Below are positions 1 through 9,751 of a stretch of DNA of 64,000 nt, piece after piece. The DNA is from Proteiniphilum sp. X52 (GTDB taxonomy: Bacteria; Bacteroidota; Bacteroidia; Bacteroidales; Dysgonomonadaceae): NCBI RefSeq assembly GCF_003712195.1, contig NZ_RDSD01000007.1, forward strand, positions 62,001-126,000. The letters are read 5' to 3'. A program made the position numbers and the translations under genes. The notes beneath the pieces are model-generated. The model was not told the origin of the DNA. It searched no databases and was given only the letters and a program-made list of their open reading frames with translations. Numbering within the stretch: position 1 is the stretch's first letter; every line of letters starts with the position of its first letter.

Positions 1-1
1 A

Positions 2-1003
2 AATAATGAAGAAAAATTTTTATTAAAATATTTTCTTCGGCGCATTCATAACAACGAAACCACTCAAAAGGAGAAAAATGTCATAGAATTATTAAAGCAG
101 TCTTATGAGCCGGCTCGGGGAACGAGAAGGCTAACCGACAAGGAGTTAAAGCAAGCTATCACAAGGAACCGGAGAGAAATCATGAAAAGGATCGGGTCCC
201 CCCGATATTCCAAAGGAAAGACTATACGGCGGATTCCTCTATTTATAGGAAGCAGCGCCGCCGCAATAGCCTTGCTTCTTATCTTATTGACATTCCCGTT
301 CACCAAAGATACCTCTCTTACAGGCACAACAGCAATATCGTCGGAATTTCCCGCGATTGAGAAACAATTCACAACCGGCAACGATATGAAAAAGATCGTA
401 CTGGCCGACGGCTCTACCATTTTCCTCAATCAGGGGACGACTATCAGCCTGCGACAGGGAAAATTCAACGCTCATACCCGTGAAATATGGCTGGATGAGG
501 GAGAAGCATTCTTCGATGTAAAAAAAGAGGCAAGCCGGCCGTTTATCGTTCATACTCCCAATGGGATCCGTACACAGGTATTAGGCACTTCTTTCAATAT
601 AAGGGCGTATGCCCAACTCGAAGAACAGGTGATCTCGGTCAATACGGGCCGTGTACAGGTATACGATGAAAAAGAGAATAAAATCATCCTGGATCCGGAT
701 TATAAAGTCTCTGTCAAAAACGGGAATAACGAGTTTGTAGGTGGTAAAACAGATGCCGGAAACATGGCCGCATGGCGGTCGGGAACCATCATGCTGGAAC
801 AGGCGACCATCAGGGAAGTGGCTTTCAGGCTGAAACAGACATTTAATATTACCCTGATCTACGATCATGCTGTGAATGACAACCAAAGGATAGTGACATC
901 ATTCACTTTAAACACGCCACAGGAAGAAATACTTACCACAATATGTAAATTATATAATGTGCATTATAAGAGAAATAATAACAGAGTTGAATTGATTAAA
1001 TAA
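2..1003 (+). CDS. FecR-family anti-sigma factor (5' partial)
   Basis: Membrane-spanning regulator that normally holds an ECF sigma factor and relays the state of a TonB-dependent receptor. The first ATG in the frame is at 182, but the frame is open without a stop from base 2. The upstream residues (EEKFLLKYFLRR... TDKELKQAI) look like the cytoplasmic N-terminal domain of FecR proteins, so the true start lies outside the window. From 182 there is one membrane segment (about residues 18-40), a FecR domain (LADGSTIFLNQGT, then GEAFFDV and LGTSFNI), and a C-terminal DUF4974-like region (QATIREVAFRLKQTF). It ends 9 bp before the SusC gene, the usual order sigma-fecR-susC-susD. The sigma gene is probably just off the left edge. 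Confidence 0.93.
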   Translation, partial: NNEEKFLLKYFLRRIHNNETTQKEKNVIELLKQSYEPARGTRRLTDKELKQAITRNRREIMKRIGSPRYSKGKTIRRIPLFIGSSAAAIALLLILLTFPFTKDTSLTGTTAISSEFPAIEKQFTTGNDMKKIVLADGSTIFLNQGTTISLRQGKFNAHTREIWLDEGEAFFDVKKEASRPFIVHTPNGIRTQVLGTSFNIRAYAQLEEQVISVNTGRVQVYDEKENKIILDPDYKVSVKNGNNEFVGGKTDAGNMAAWRSGTIMLEQATIREVAFRLKQTFNITLIYDHAVNDNQRIVTSFTLNTPQEEILTTICKLYNVHYKRNNNRVELIK

Positions 1004-1012
1004 GAAAAAATT

Positions 1013-4000
1013 ATGGGAATTAAAATGGATGGAATGCGCAGGATCACTCTCTCAGTCGCCCTATTATGCTGGGTGGGCCTTGGGAGTTTGTCCGCTACCG
1101 TGCAGAATGCAAGTAGTTTTCCTGCCGAGTCGATGATACACAGGTTGGAGCGACTCAATGAAATTGGAAAGACTACAGGGCAATCCGTGTCATACAACGC
1201 TACCGAGATTCAGAATGAAGAAGCTCCCGCATTTGATGCTGAAACCAACAATATGGAAGAGTGGTTGTACAAATCACTGAGCGAATCGGAATTCACATAT
1301 GAGAAGAGGAATAATAACCATTACCTCGTTGTTCGAAACAAGCAGGCGGAGCCTGAACCGGAACAAACACAGCCGGTGTCGGTTCTCTCCGGACGTGTGA
1401 CGGACATGCAAAACGAGCCTCTTATCGGCGTAAATATTGTGGAAAAAGGGACTTCCAACGGGACCGTGACCGATATAGAGGGGCGGTACTCTTTATCGGT
1501 TCCTGCCGATGCGGTGATCTTGTTTTCTTATATTGGATACACTGCCCGAGAAATACCTCGTGACGGGCGGAGCACGATAGACGTCGTATTGAATGAAGAT
1601 TCCGAATTGCTCGATGAAGTGGTTGTGGTTGGCTATGGTACACAACGCAAAGTTAATTTGACGGGGTCTGTAGGTGTGATCTCATCTGAAGACCTGATAA
1701 AGAGACCGATAGCCAATGTGTCTACCGGTTTACAGGGACTTGTTCCGGGGATGACTGTTACAGCCAATGCAAACGGAGGATTACCGGGGCAATCCAATGC
1801 TACTATACAAATCCGGGGTGTTGGCTCAAGAGGCAACAATAATCCCCTTGTATTGATCGATGGCGCGGAAGGAGATATGAACATCATCAATCCGAATGAT
1901 ATCGAAAGCATCTCAGTATTAAAGGATGCTGCTTCTGCAGCCATCTATGGGAACAGGGCCGCCAACGGAGTTATCCTGATTACCACAAAAAACATATCGG
2001 GGAACGAACGCGCGCCACGTATCAGCATTGACACATATTATGCCGTGCAAACACCCACCAAGCTCCCCAAAATGGCTGACAGCCCTACATTCATGGCATG
2101 GGAAAATGAGGCTCAGGCAAATGTGGGAGGCATTCAGAATTATACACCGGAGGATATTCAGAAAGCCATTGACGGAACAGATCCCAACTATTATGCTAAC
2201 ACCAATTGGATTGACGCAACATTCTTATCGTCAGCTCCGCAATACAACCTGAATGCCAGTGTCGACGGCAAAGCACGAAATATGGGGTACCTGCTTTCTT
2301 ACGGCTATCTGAATCAGGATGGTTTGACCGTGGGCAAATCTACACATACAAACCGGCACAATATCAGGTTAAAACTCAATACAAGAGTAGCCAACCGTTT
2401 CGACATTACAGCGAATATGGGCTATATTGACCGCCAATTCTCTGCACCTAATGCGTCTTTCGACCTTACCGGAGGTGCGTTGTATAACGCTATGCGGACA
2501 AGACCCACCGTACCAGTACGTTTTACTGATGGTCGATGGGGTTACGGGGGCGGACAAACCAATCAGGTGGCTTATCTTACCGACGGAGGTGGACAGCAGT
2601 TTTCCTCACAGGAATTTACGGGCAATTTCTCTGTAAAGATGGATATTCTCGAAGGATGGACGGCTTCTGCCAATTATATTACACGCCAGTCAAACAGTTT
2701 CAGGAACCTGTTAAGTAAGACTATCCATTTCTATTATCCGGAAACGAACGATATATGGTACACAACGAACACCCCTAACTCAATAGAAAACAAAGATTAT
2801 CGGACCCTTAGTCAAACCCTGTTCGCGCAAACCGATTATAAATTAAATATCGGCGATCACTCTCTCAACGCGATGCTTGGGTTTCAACAGGAATGGCAGA
2901 GAGCCGACCAGTTCAATGCTCTCAGAAGAAACCTGATCACGGAAAAAGACCCAATCCTTGACTTTGGTTCACCTGATTCTCAAGCTAACAGCGCAACCGC
3001 GAACCATTGGGCAATGCGTTCCGGATTTGGACGGATCAATTACAATTTCAAGGAACGTTATTTATTGGAAGCCAACCTGCGGTATGATCTTACCTCCCGC
3101 TTCATCAAAAGGAACAGGGCGGAATGGTTTCCTTCATTCTCGGGGGCGTGGCGTATTTCCGAAGAAGAGTTTATGAGCTCTACAAAGGATTATCTAGATC
3201 AATTGAAAGTCCGTGCCTCATGGGGTATATTGGGGAACCAATTCTCGACCGGATCCGACAATTACCCATACATGTCCCGTATCGCCAGTGTCACTGTTCC
3301 CACCATAGGAGGTGTGGCCAACGACGGGTACGCCGAAACCTATATCGGCAATCCCAATCTGTTATGGGAAATGCTGCATACAACCAATATCGGGATTGAC
3401 GCCAACTTCTTGAACAACCGTTTATCTTTTACCGGAGATTACTATATACGTAAAACCCGGCGAATGATATACCAGAGAGAGTTGCCCGCCGTAGGTGGAT
3501 TTCCTTCGGTCATGGATGAAAACGGAGGAGAAATGCAAAACAAAGGCTGGGAACTTGAGATTGGCTGGCAAGACCGTATAGGAACCGATTTCACCTACGG
3601 AGCCACATTTATGCTGGCAGATGTGAAAAATAAAATCACCGAATGGGAAGGTGCCATTATCGGATCTGATAATATCACTATGGTCGGTTATCCCGATAAG
3701 GCTCTTTACGGATTGGTTGCCGACGGAATTGCCGTGCCCACCGATTTTGAAAAATACAATCCTGTCTCAGGGAAATATGAAAATCCGAAATTCCCCATCA
3801 TGTCGGGAGACGCCGGATTGGTACAACCAGGTGATATAAAGTATAAGGACCTGGATGGTGACGGTGTCATTGATCTTGATAATGACCGGAAAGTGGTAGG
3901 TAGTTCCATTCCCCGCTGTACTTACTCTTTTAAAGGGAACATGGGGTACAAGGGATTCGATCTCAGCTTCCTGTTTCAGGGAGTAGGAAAAGTAGACGGA

Positions 4001-4393
4001 TATATTTACGGGCCTGCCCGCCATGCGTTCACCGATCAGTCAACCTATCCACAATGGTTCCATGCCGATCGGTATCAGTCATCCAATCCCAATCCCAATG
4101 CAGCTTATCCGCGTTTCACATACAATCAGAACTACAACCAGCGCTTTTCTACTTTCTGGATGGAAAATGCCGCCTATCTCCGGTTAAAGAATTTACAATT
4201 AGGATATACGCTTCCTACCAAACTAACTCAGAAAATCAATGTCGATCGGTGCCGGATATATACATCTGCAGACAATTTACTCACGCTTACAAATTATTTT
4301 TCTTCGGCCGATCCCGAAAGACCAGTGCAGGGCGGAGGAAACTATCCGCAAATCAAGACATTTGTGTTCGGTGTGAATATAACACTTCACTAA
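1013..4393 (+). CDS. SusC/RagA-family TonB-linked outer membrane protein
   Basis: Outer-membrane transporter that imports a ligand captured by its SusD partner, powered by TonB. At 1126 aa it has the usual family length. Order seen: signal peptide (about 1-30), an STN domain (about 40-105), a carboxypeptidase-regulatory-like domain (GRVTDMQNEPLIGVNIVEKG, about 128-200), a TonB box with EVVVVGYG, a plug domain with the LVLIDGAEGD and ILKDAASAAIYG-type segments, and a beta-barrel ending FVFGVNITLH. The STN domain marks a transducer that signals to the FecR encoded 9 bp upstream, so the locus is probably self-inducing. ATG 1013 is used; a second in-frame ATG at 1025 is possible. The substrate cannot be told from the sequence. 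Confidence 0.96.
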   Translation: MGIKMDGMRRITLSVALLCWVGLGSLSATVQNASSFPAESMIHRLERLNEIGKTTGQSVSYNATEIQNEEAPAFDAETNNMEEWLYKSLSESEFTYEKRNNNHYLVVRNKQAEPEPEQTQPVSVLSGRVTDMQNEPLIGVNIVEKGTSNGTVTDIEGRYSLSVPADAVILFSYIGYTAREIPRDGRSTIDVVLNEDSELLDEVVVVGYGTQRKVNLTGSVGVISSEDLIKRPIANVSTGLQGLVPGMTVTANANGGLPGQSNATIQIRGVGSRGNNNPLVLIDGAEGDMNIINPNDIESISVLKDAASAAIYGNRAANGVILITTKNISGNERAPRISIDTYYAVQTPTKLPKMADSPTFMAWENEAQANVGGIQNYTPEDIQKAIDGTDPNYYANTNWIDATFLSSAPQYNLNASVDGKARNMGYLLSYGYLNQDGLTVGKSTHTNRHNIRLKLNTRVANRFDITANMGYIDRQFSAPNASFDLTGGALYNAMRTRPTVPVRFTDGRWGYGGGQTNQVAYLTDGGGQQFSSQEFTGNFSVKMDILEGWTASANYITRQSNSFRNLLSKTIHFYYPETNDIWYTTNTPNSIENKDYRTLSQTLFAQTDYKLNIGDHSLNAMLGFQQEWQRADQFNALRRNLITEKDPILDFGSPDSQANSATANHWAMRSGFGRINYNFKERYLLEANLRYDLTSRFIKRNRAEWFPSFSGAWRISEEEFMSSTKDYLDQLKVRASWGILGNQFSTGSDNYPYMSRIASVTVPTIGGVANDGYAETYIGNPNLLWEMLHTTNIGIDANFLNNRLSFTGDYYIRKTRRMIYQRELPAVGGFPSVMDENGGEMQNKGWELEIGWQDRIGTDFTYGATFMLADVKNKITEWEGAIIGSDNITMVGYPDKALYGLVADGIAVPTDFEKYNPVSGKYENPKFPIMSGDAGLVQPGDIKYKDLDGDGVIDLDNDRKVVGSSIPRCTYSFKGNMGYKGFDLSFLFQGVGKVDGYIYGPARHAFTDQSTYPQWFHADRYQSSNPNPNAAYPRFTYNQNYNQRFSTFWMENAAYLRLKNLQLGYTLPTKLTQKINVDRCRIYTSADNLLTLTNYFSSADPERPVQGGGNYPQIKTFVFGVNITLH

Positions 4394-4555
4394 ACCAAAT
4401 AAACCTCAATATGGAATAAGCATAAATCAATTTGATGATGTTACAATGTGACAATTCGGTAATTATCAATAGACAAATAAATCGTTAAATTAATTATTCG
4501 TTCGGGTTCTATACACCATAATGAAAAAATAATGAAAAAATAAAATGAATATCGT

Positions 4556-6331
4556 ATGAAAAAGAATACATTATTAATACTGGTTCTATTCCCGTTTCTT
4601 TTTTCCTGTAACGACAGTTTTCTGGAAAGAGCTCCTTTGGATGAACTCTCTGACGAAAACTTCTGGGAATCGGAACTACAGGTAAAGAATGCCGCTAATG
4701 CCTGTTATTGGGCTTTGTCAGGAAAGGACTTGCCCATCAACATGTCGGAAGGGCTGAGTGACAATGCTCCCTGGTATACGATGAGTGGGTGGCGACAAGT
4801 TGGTAGTGGATTGTACGGATCCGATTTCAGTACGTTGAATACCCGTTTCCGGGATTCTTACAAGCAGCTAAGAAGATGTAACCACTTCCTTAAAAATTAC
4901 ACGAGAGCTACCACGGTAGATCCCGCAATATTAGAGAGTTATGCCGGGGAAGTCCGTTTTCTAAGGGCTTTCATCTATTTCTATCTTACCAGTTTCTGGG
5001 GAGATGTTCCTTTTGTGACAGAACCTGTAAATGCTGGAGATGACGCCATGATGGCTCCTCGGACATCGAGGGAAACCATCGTCGACTTTATGTTGGATGA
5101 GTTAAAAGAAGCAGCCGAAAGTTTACCCCCACATATCAACCCTGCAACTACCGACTTCGGGCGTATCTCTGGTGCCGCAGCAAAGGCATTTGAGTCGCGT
5201 GTGGCATTACAAAACAAACGCTGGGAAAGAGCAAGGGATGCCGCCAAAGAATTGATGCCCGGCGGGCGATTCGCCTATCATCAACTTTATTCCACAGGTC
5301 GTCCGAACCAGGACTATTTTGATCTGTTTACGTTTATAGGAAGGGCCTCCAGAAATGCGAACAACAAAGAAGCCATTTTGTCGTATGTATATAATTTTGA
5401 ACTCTCCAACCCAACCCGGCATAATTTAAGTAGGGAACTACAGGTACCCGATCAGATCATTCGTTTCAATCCGACAAAATCTCTTGTCGACAGCTACTTG
5501 TGTATTGACGGATTACCGATCGACAAATCGCCATTATATAAAGGAAACGGCACCTATACACCGGCCTACAGCGCTTACGACAGTGTATTTGTAAACCGTG
5601 ATCCAAGACTCAAACAATCCATCGTATATCCCGGCTACGACAAATGGTACGGAAAAGTGGACGGTAGAGGCACAACCAATCCTGACGAAAACGCTTCCAG
5701 AACGAACATTTTCAGATCTCCCAAATTCAATAACGACGGTAGAGGTGCCGTAACTAACACAGGATATTACTGCCTGAAATATTGTGAGCCTTCAAGAGTT
5801 TCGATTTACAATCAGGATGATAATGATATTATTCTCATTCGTTACGGAGAAGTACTTCTGAATTATGCGGAGGCTATGTATAATCTGGGGAGCCTTAATC
5901 AAAGCGTAATAGACGAAACCATCAATCTCCTTAGAGACAGAGTGGGTATGAAAAAAATGGTACTGAGCGAACTGGATGCCAATGGCTTGGATCTGAAAAC
6001 GGAATTACAACGTGAACGCCGTGTGGAACTTTTCATGGAAGGGCATCGCTGGTTCGATCTGGTAAGATGGGAACAAGGATATGAATTGGGAGTGGACAAA
6101 TCTCAAACTCCAGAGCGGCAGGAAATGGGAATTTTGAAAGGTATCCGCAAGGATTATGCCTATGATCAGTCAGTATTTACATCCAGCAAGAAATTCGACA
6201 AGAATGGATTTCTTATTTTTGATGATTCCCGTGTTTTTGAAAATCCTAAAAATTACCTATTCTCCCTTCCCTACAGACAAATGGAACTGAATCCGAATCT
6301 GCGGCCAAATAACCCTGGATGGGAGGACTAA
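4556..6331 (+). CDS. SusD/RagB-family surface lipoprotein
   Basis: Lid and substrate-binding partner of the SusC transporter, anchored to the outer leaflet by lipid. 591 aa. The N-terminus has a lipoprotein signal with the acylated Cys at residue 18 (FLFSC), then ERAPLDELSDENFW, a typical SusD start. The middle contains the SusD-like segment RFLRAFIYFYL, and the C-terminal RagB/SusD domain carries RERRVELFMEGHRWFDLVRW. It follows SusC after 162 bp of AT-rich DNA with no gene, and probably shares its transcript. The downstream genes start 23 and 9 bp after each preceding stop, so one operon is likely. Confidence 0.96.
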   Translation: MKKNTLLILVLFPFLFSCNDSFLERAPLDELSDENFWESELQVKNAANACYWALSGKDLPINMSEGLSDNAPWYTMSGWRQVGSGLYGSDFSTLNTRFRDSYKQLRRCNHFLKNYTRATTVDPAILESYAGEVRFLRAFIYFYLTSFWGDVPFVTEPVNAGDDAMMAPRTSRETIVDFMLDELKEAAESLPPHINPATTDFGRISGAAAKAFESRVALQNKRWERARDAAKELMPGGRFAYHQLYSTGRPNQDYFDLFTFIGRASRNANNKEAILSYVYNFELSNPTRHNLSRELQVPDQIIRFNPTKSLVDSYLCIDGLPIDKSPLYKGNGTYTPAYSAYDSVFVNRDPRLKQSIVYPGYDKWYGKVDGRGTTNPDENASRTNIFRSPKFNNDGRGAVTNTGYYCLKYCEPSRVSIYNQDDNDIILIRYGEVLLNYAEAMYNLGSLNQSVIDETINLLRDRVGMKKMVLSELDANGLDLKTELQRERRVELFMEGHRWFDLVRWEQGYELGVDKSQTPERQEMGILKGIRKDYAYDQSVFTSSKKFDKNGFLIFDDSRVFENPKNYLFSLPYRQMELNPNLRPNNPGWED

Positions 6332-6354
6332 TCAAACAAAAATAGCACTCGATA

Positions 6355-7128
6355 ATGAATAAATTAAAATATATAGTGTGTTCCTTATTGTTATTACTAG
6401 CATCTGGGACATTGACATCGCAAACCACTATCCGGGTATTGAACATCAATACCCGCATGTCCGGACAAATGGTCGGATACAATGCTGCCCCCTTTGCAGA
6501 TTATATTGAACAGTATAACCCTGATTTCGTGATGTTACAGGAAATAGATTACAAAACAGCACGAAACGGATTCCGTGATTTTACGACGGAACTGGCAGCG
6601 GAAACTGGATATTTTTCAGCTTTTGGACGCGCAATCGCATATTCCCAGGGAGAATATGGAGTAGCCATCCTCTCCAAATACCCTATTGAAAAAATATCCA
6701 ATACACAACTGACCGGCAACGCCAGCGAAATGAAAGAAATGCGCACTGTCTTGTTTATTGATGTAATCCTACCCGATACAGGTGAGAAAATACGTATGGC
6801 AGTAACCCACCTGGATCACTCGACCGACGGTGTAAGACAATCTATGGTGCAGCAATTGAATGGGGCTATCGGAAGTTCTTTTCCCACTTTACTGGCAGGT
6901 GATTTCAACGCATTTCCCAGTGAGACGGCAATAAGTACCGGGATGGCATCATGGAAAAGGGTATGTAATAATTTCGCTACATTTCCGGCTTCCAATCCGT
7001 CCCGTAAGATAGATTACATCTTCGCCCAACCAACCGATAAATGGAATGTAAAATCATACCAGGTATTATCCAATAGCGCGGCAATAACAGACCATTGTGC
7101 CCTGTTAGCAGAGGTTGAACTTCAATAA
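6355..7128 (+). CDS. Exported endonuclease/exonuclease/phosphatase (EEP) family hydrolase
   Basis: Metal-dependent phosphoesterase of the EEP (DNase I / inositol phosphatase / sphingomyelinase) fold. The N-terminal signal (about 1-22, cut near TSQ) puts it in the periplasm or at the surface. The EEP motifs are intact: N30/N32 in LNINTR, catalytic Glu63 in MLQEID, His152 in VTHLDH, Asp183 and Asn185 in AGDFNAF, Asp220 in KIDYIF, and the terminal Asp246-His247 pair in ITDHCAL. 257 aa, a compact single domain. It starts 23 bp after SusD. As the only recognisable enzyme in the SusCD locus it suggests a phosphate-ester substrate (nucleic acid, phospholipid headgroup or sugar phosphate); which one is not visible. 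Confidence 0.9.
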   Translation: MNKLKYIVCSLLLLLASGTLTSQTTIRVLNINTRMSGQMVGYNAAPFADYIEQYNPDFVMLQEIDYKTARNGFRDFTTELAAETGYFSAFGRAIAYSQGEYGVAILSKYPIEKISNTQLTGNASEMKEMRTVLFIDVILPDTGEKIRMAVTHLDHSTDGVRQSMVQQLNGAIGSSFPTLLAGDFNAFPSETAISTGMASWKRVCNNFATFPASNPSRKIDYIFAQPTDKWNVKSYQVLSNSAAITDHCALLAEVELQ

Positions 7129-7137
7129 GGAAATGTT

Positions 7138-7905
7138 ATGAAGAAACAAATCAATTTATACCTGATTGCATCATTCTTCTGTTTTCTAATATCCGGTTGC
7201 TCAGGAAACGATAATGAAGAGCCGGAGCCCGGGACAGAATGGGATAAAACGCGAACGGCAAGAGTGTCGTTTGTTTCCGATTTAACGGGAAATAATCCTT
7301 TTACTGCCCACAATTACAATGCAGTGAGTTCGGCAATAAAAGGAAACGACAGCCATGTTGTTATACTGGACAGGGCCAATGTAACTTATGGAACGCCACG
7401 GATTAACCCGGGAGCCAATATTGCCGTTTTAGCTGAACGATTTCCTATTTTCGTTCCTGTTTCAACAACAGAAACGGAATACAGAGGGAGCGTTCTATTA
7501 TATGAGAAACCTGTCCCAGAAATGGAACAAACAATTGTCGCAGATGCATGCAGAATGATACCGATTACTGTTGAAATTAAGCAAGGTCTTACAGTTCGTA
7601 CGGCGCTCCTCTCTTTTGACTCCGAAAATCAGATATCAGTTTCTGCGAACCTTTTCAGATCGGCCCAAACATCTTCGACCTTGGTGACCGGTACGATCAG
7701 GAGAAACCTCGTGCCTACTCTGGAATCCCTAATTTCCACACTGACCGACGGCACATATACACTGGAAATAATAGAGAATTCCGCCAAGAATAGTGAATAT
7801 GCTATTTATCTGTTCGGCTCCATGAAATGGAAGTTCCGGGATTTCACCGAGGGGTCGGTCAGCGGAAATATAAAACACTTTCTGTTACAGGTGGAGTTCC
7901 TATAA
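7138..7905 (+). CDS. Lipoprotein with a degenerate, catalytically dead EEP-like domain
   Basis: Not a family I recognised at first sight. It has a lipoprotein signal with Cys21 (LISGC) and starts 9 bp after the EEP hydrolase. Aligned by eye, the two proteins match over most of their length: HVVILDR against FVMLQE, LAERFPIFVPV against LAAETGYFSAF, VRTALLSFDS against IRMAVTHLDH, STLVTGTIRR against PTLLAGDFNA, and NIKHFLLQVEFL against the ITDHCALLAEVEL region. The catalytic positions are lost: Glu to Arg79, His to Ser159, Asp and Asn to Thr186 and Arg188, Asp220 to Ile223 and the last Asp to Lys246. Only the final His remains. I infer a non-enzymatic binding paralogue at the cell surface. Confidence 0.85.
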   Translation: MKKQINLYLIASFFCFLISGCSGNDNEEPEPGTEWDKTRTARVSFVSDLTGNNPFTAHNYNAVSSAIKGNDSHVVILDRANVTYGTPRINPGANIAVLAERFPIFVPVSTTETEYRGSVLLYEKPVPEMEQTIVADACRMIPITVEIKQGLTVRTALLSFDSENQISVSANLFRSAQTSSTLVTGTIRRNLVPTLESLISTLTDGTYTLEIIENSAKNSEYAIYLFGSMKWKFRDFTEGSVSGNIKHFLLQVEFL

Positions 7906-7996
7906 TGTAAAAACCATCAATAGGATAATACAAATCGGATCATGGTTATCCAAGCCTTACAATAGTAGAATATAAACAATTTAAAAACAAACATAT

Positions 7997-9547
7997 ATGA
8001 AAAGGTGTAAACAGATAATTTATACGCTATTGGCATTGAGTCTGGCTATATTTGCCACCTGTAGCGATGGGGAGGTCGCTGTGGATTATACCGACGATAA
8101 TGCTTACCCGCCGCCGGCAGTAAATATTACCTCTCCCACATCATTGGAAGAAGCCTTATTCCAACAAACCCAGCGGGTGACAGGGAGTATTGAATCCCGC
8201 AATGGATTACGCGACATCTATATTACATTGCTCAAAGGCAATGCTGATGTGGGATATGAAGAAATAAGCAGAAATAACAGGGTCTTTCAAATACTCGATA
8301 GTTTTCCCCATGAATTGGATTTCTCTCTGAATATATCTCTCTCCGATGCGTCGACAACAGCGATAGGCGTATTTGCTACCGATATTTATACAAAAACCAC
8401 CATTACTCCTATCGTGATAGAAAAACTCAAAGGAATACCGCCAAGGGTTACTCTCAACCCATCGGAAATCGACCAGATTGAACTTAATGAGTCCCTAACT
8501 ATCGAAGGAACCGCTTCATCCGCCGAAGATCTGGCATCCATTACCTATGCATTGGTTAGGAAAACCCCTTATCTGGAACTGTCTACACCCGGGATAATTG
8601 AAGTTGGTTCCTCTGAAACAGAGAAGAGCTTCAGTTTCGATATCACGGTGGACGATGAGAGGGCAGATGCTATCAGTGTGGTTGTGACCGATAAAGAGGG
8701 ATTTAAAACAACGGCGTATACAGACATCAAATCAATCACCGGCATACCGGAAGGCAGGGCGTTTATATTTGAGGATTTTGAAATGGCTCCTGAATGGGAA
8801 ATTATGTCTAACGCCGGAGTAATCCCTACACAGCCTTACCTGTTCTCAATAGAAGGAATTCAAGTAGGTAATCAGATAAAAAATGTAGTGACACTGAAAG
8901 AAGCAGTGGATGCTCCTTCCGGAAGTATTGACTTTGCTTTTGTCAATATCTGGAGAAATTCCAGTCGGGTACCGGTTGGCAGCAGGGGCTTCGCATACGT
9001 CAGTGCTGCTCGTTTAAGTGGAGGCCCGGTAGGACGACAGGTTGATACGGATTGGCTCGGCGGCATGACAAAAAATGCCATTGGATTTAGAATCCTTTCC
9101 CAGGAAGAAGCTGCGACCCTTGATCTGGATAATTTCTTTGAAACAACCACCGGAAACTGGGAAACATTCGAAGCTTTATCCGCTTTGGATAGTTATGTTA
9201 CTCCTGCTATGGCCAACAATGATGCCAATAGAGTATTGAGACAGCGGACTAATGCCGGAGCCAGCGGAAATTGCAGCCTGGAAATCACCTCCGGTACATA
9301 CATTGCTTTCAGACGGGTAGTTAAAGGATCGGAGGATAAACTGGGTATCATGAAAGTTATTGAGGCCGCGGACGACACGGATGCAACCGATAATGACGGT
9401 TGCAAGATAGCCGATCCAATCACCGGAGGTACTACTCCCGGAGCCTCTGCCCATTACACAGGCCCTAATCTGCCGGGATTTGTATACGAAGGAGTAACCA
9501 AACTCTACGGCAGAACCACTAAATTGAAAATAATTGTACAGCAATAA
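7997..9547 (+). CDS. Large surface lipoprotein, probable ligand-binding protein of the SusCD locus
   Basis: 516 aa, family not recognised. The N-terminus is a lipoprotein signal with Cys22 (FATC). The next 220 residues look like two beta-sandwich (Ig-like) repeats: each begins with a short proline-containing linker (PPPAVNITSPTS; PPRVTLNPSEI) and then has alternating beta strands such as VTGSIESRNGLRDIYITL and LTIEGTASSAEDLASITYAL. The C-terminal half (from about GRAFIFEDFE) resembles a jelly-roll ligand-binding domain, but I cannot name it. Position as last gene of the locus and lipid anchor match the role of surface glycan-binding proteins in other SusCD loci; the ligand is unknown. A 91-bp gap precedes it. 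Confidence 0.85.
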   Translation: MKRCKQIIYTLLALSLAIFATCSDGEVAVDYTDDNAYPPPAVNITSPTSLEEALFQQTQRVTGSIESRNGLRDIYITLLKGNADVGYEEISRNNRVFQILDSFPHELDFSLNISLSDASTTAIGVFATDIYTKTTITPIVIEKLKGIPPRVTLNPSEIDQIELNESLTIEGTASSAEDLASITYALVRKTPYLELSTPGIIEVGSSETEKSFSFDITVDDERADAISVVVTDKEGFKTTAYTDIKSITGIPEGRAFIFEDFEMAPEWEIMSNAGVIPTQPYLFSIEGIQVGNQIKNVVTLKEAVDAPSGSIDFAFVNIWRNSSRVPVGSRGFAYVSAARLSGGPVGRQVDTDWLGGMTKNAIGFRILSQEEAATLDLDNFFETTTGNWETFEALSALDSYVTPAMANNDANRVLRQRTNAGASGNCSLEITSGTYIAFRRVVKGSEDKLGIMKVIEAADDTDATDNDGCKIADPITGGTTPGASAHYTGPNLPGFVYEGVTKLYGRTTKLKIIVQQ

Positions 9548-9614
9548 TGCAATGTTATAGATAACATATTGTTCCCGAAAAGCTATCAATTCAAAACAGC
9601 AGGAATAATATTGA

Positions 9615-9653
9615 AATAAACCTCAAGAGTTTTTCTAACTTTTGGGGTTTATT
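9615..9653. terminator. Hairpin between converging genes
   Basis: Arms 9615-9626 and 9642-9653 pair over 12 bp (AATAAACC core, one G-T wobble). There is no strong T tract. It lies between the end of the + strand SusCD locus and the end of the - strand histidine kinase, so a two-way terminator is likely. Confidence 0.5.
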
Positions 9654-9751
9654 GATATCCGCACGATTACTTTATTATGAGCCCCCTCCCCCGTCGAATA
9701 CATTATACAACTTGCACAGGTTTACTTAATCCGAATAATTACTTTTTAGGT

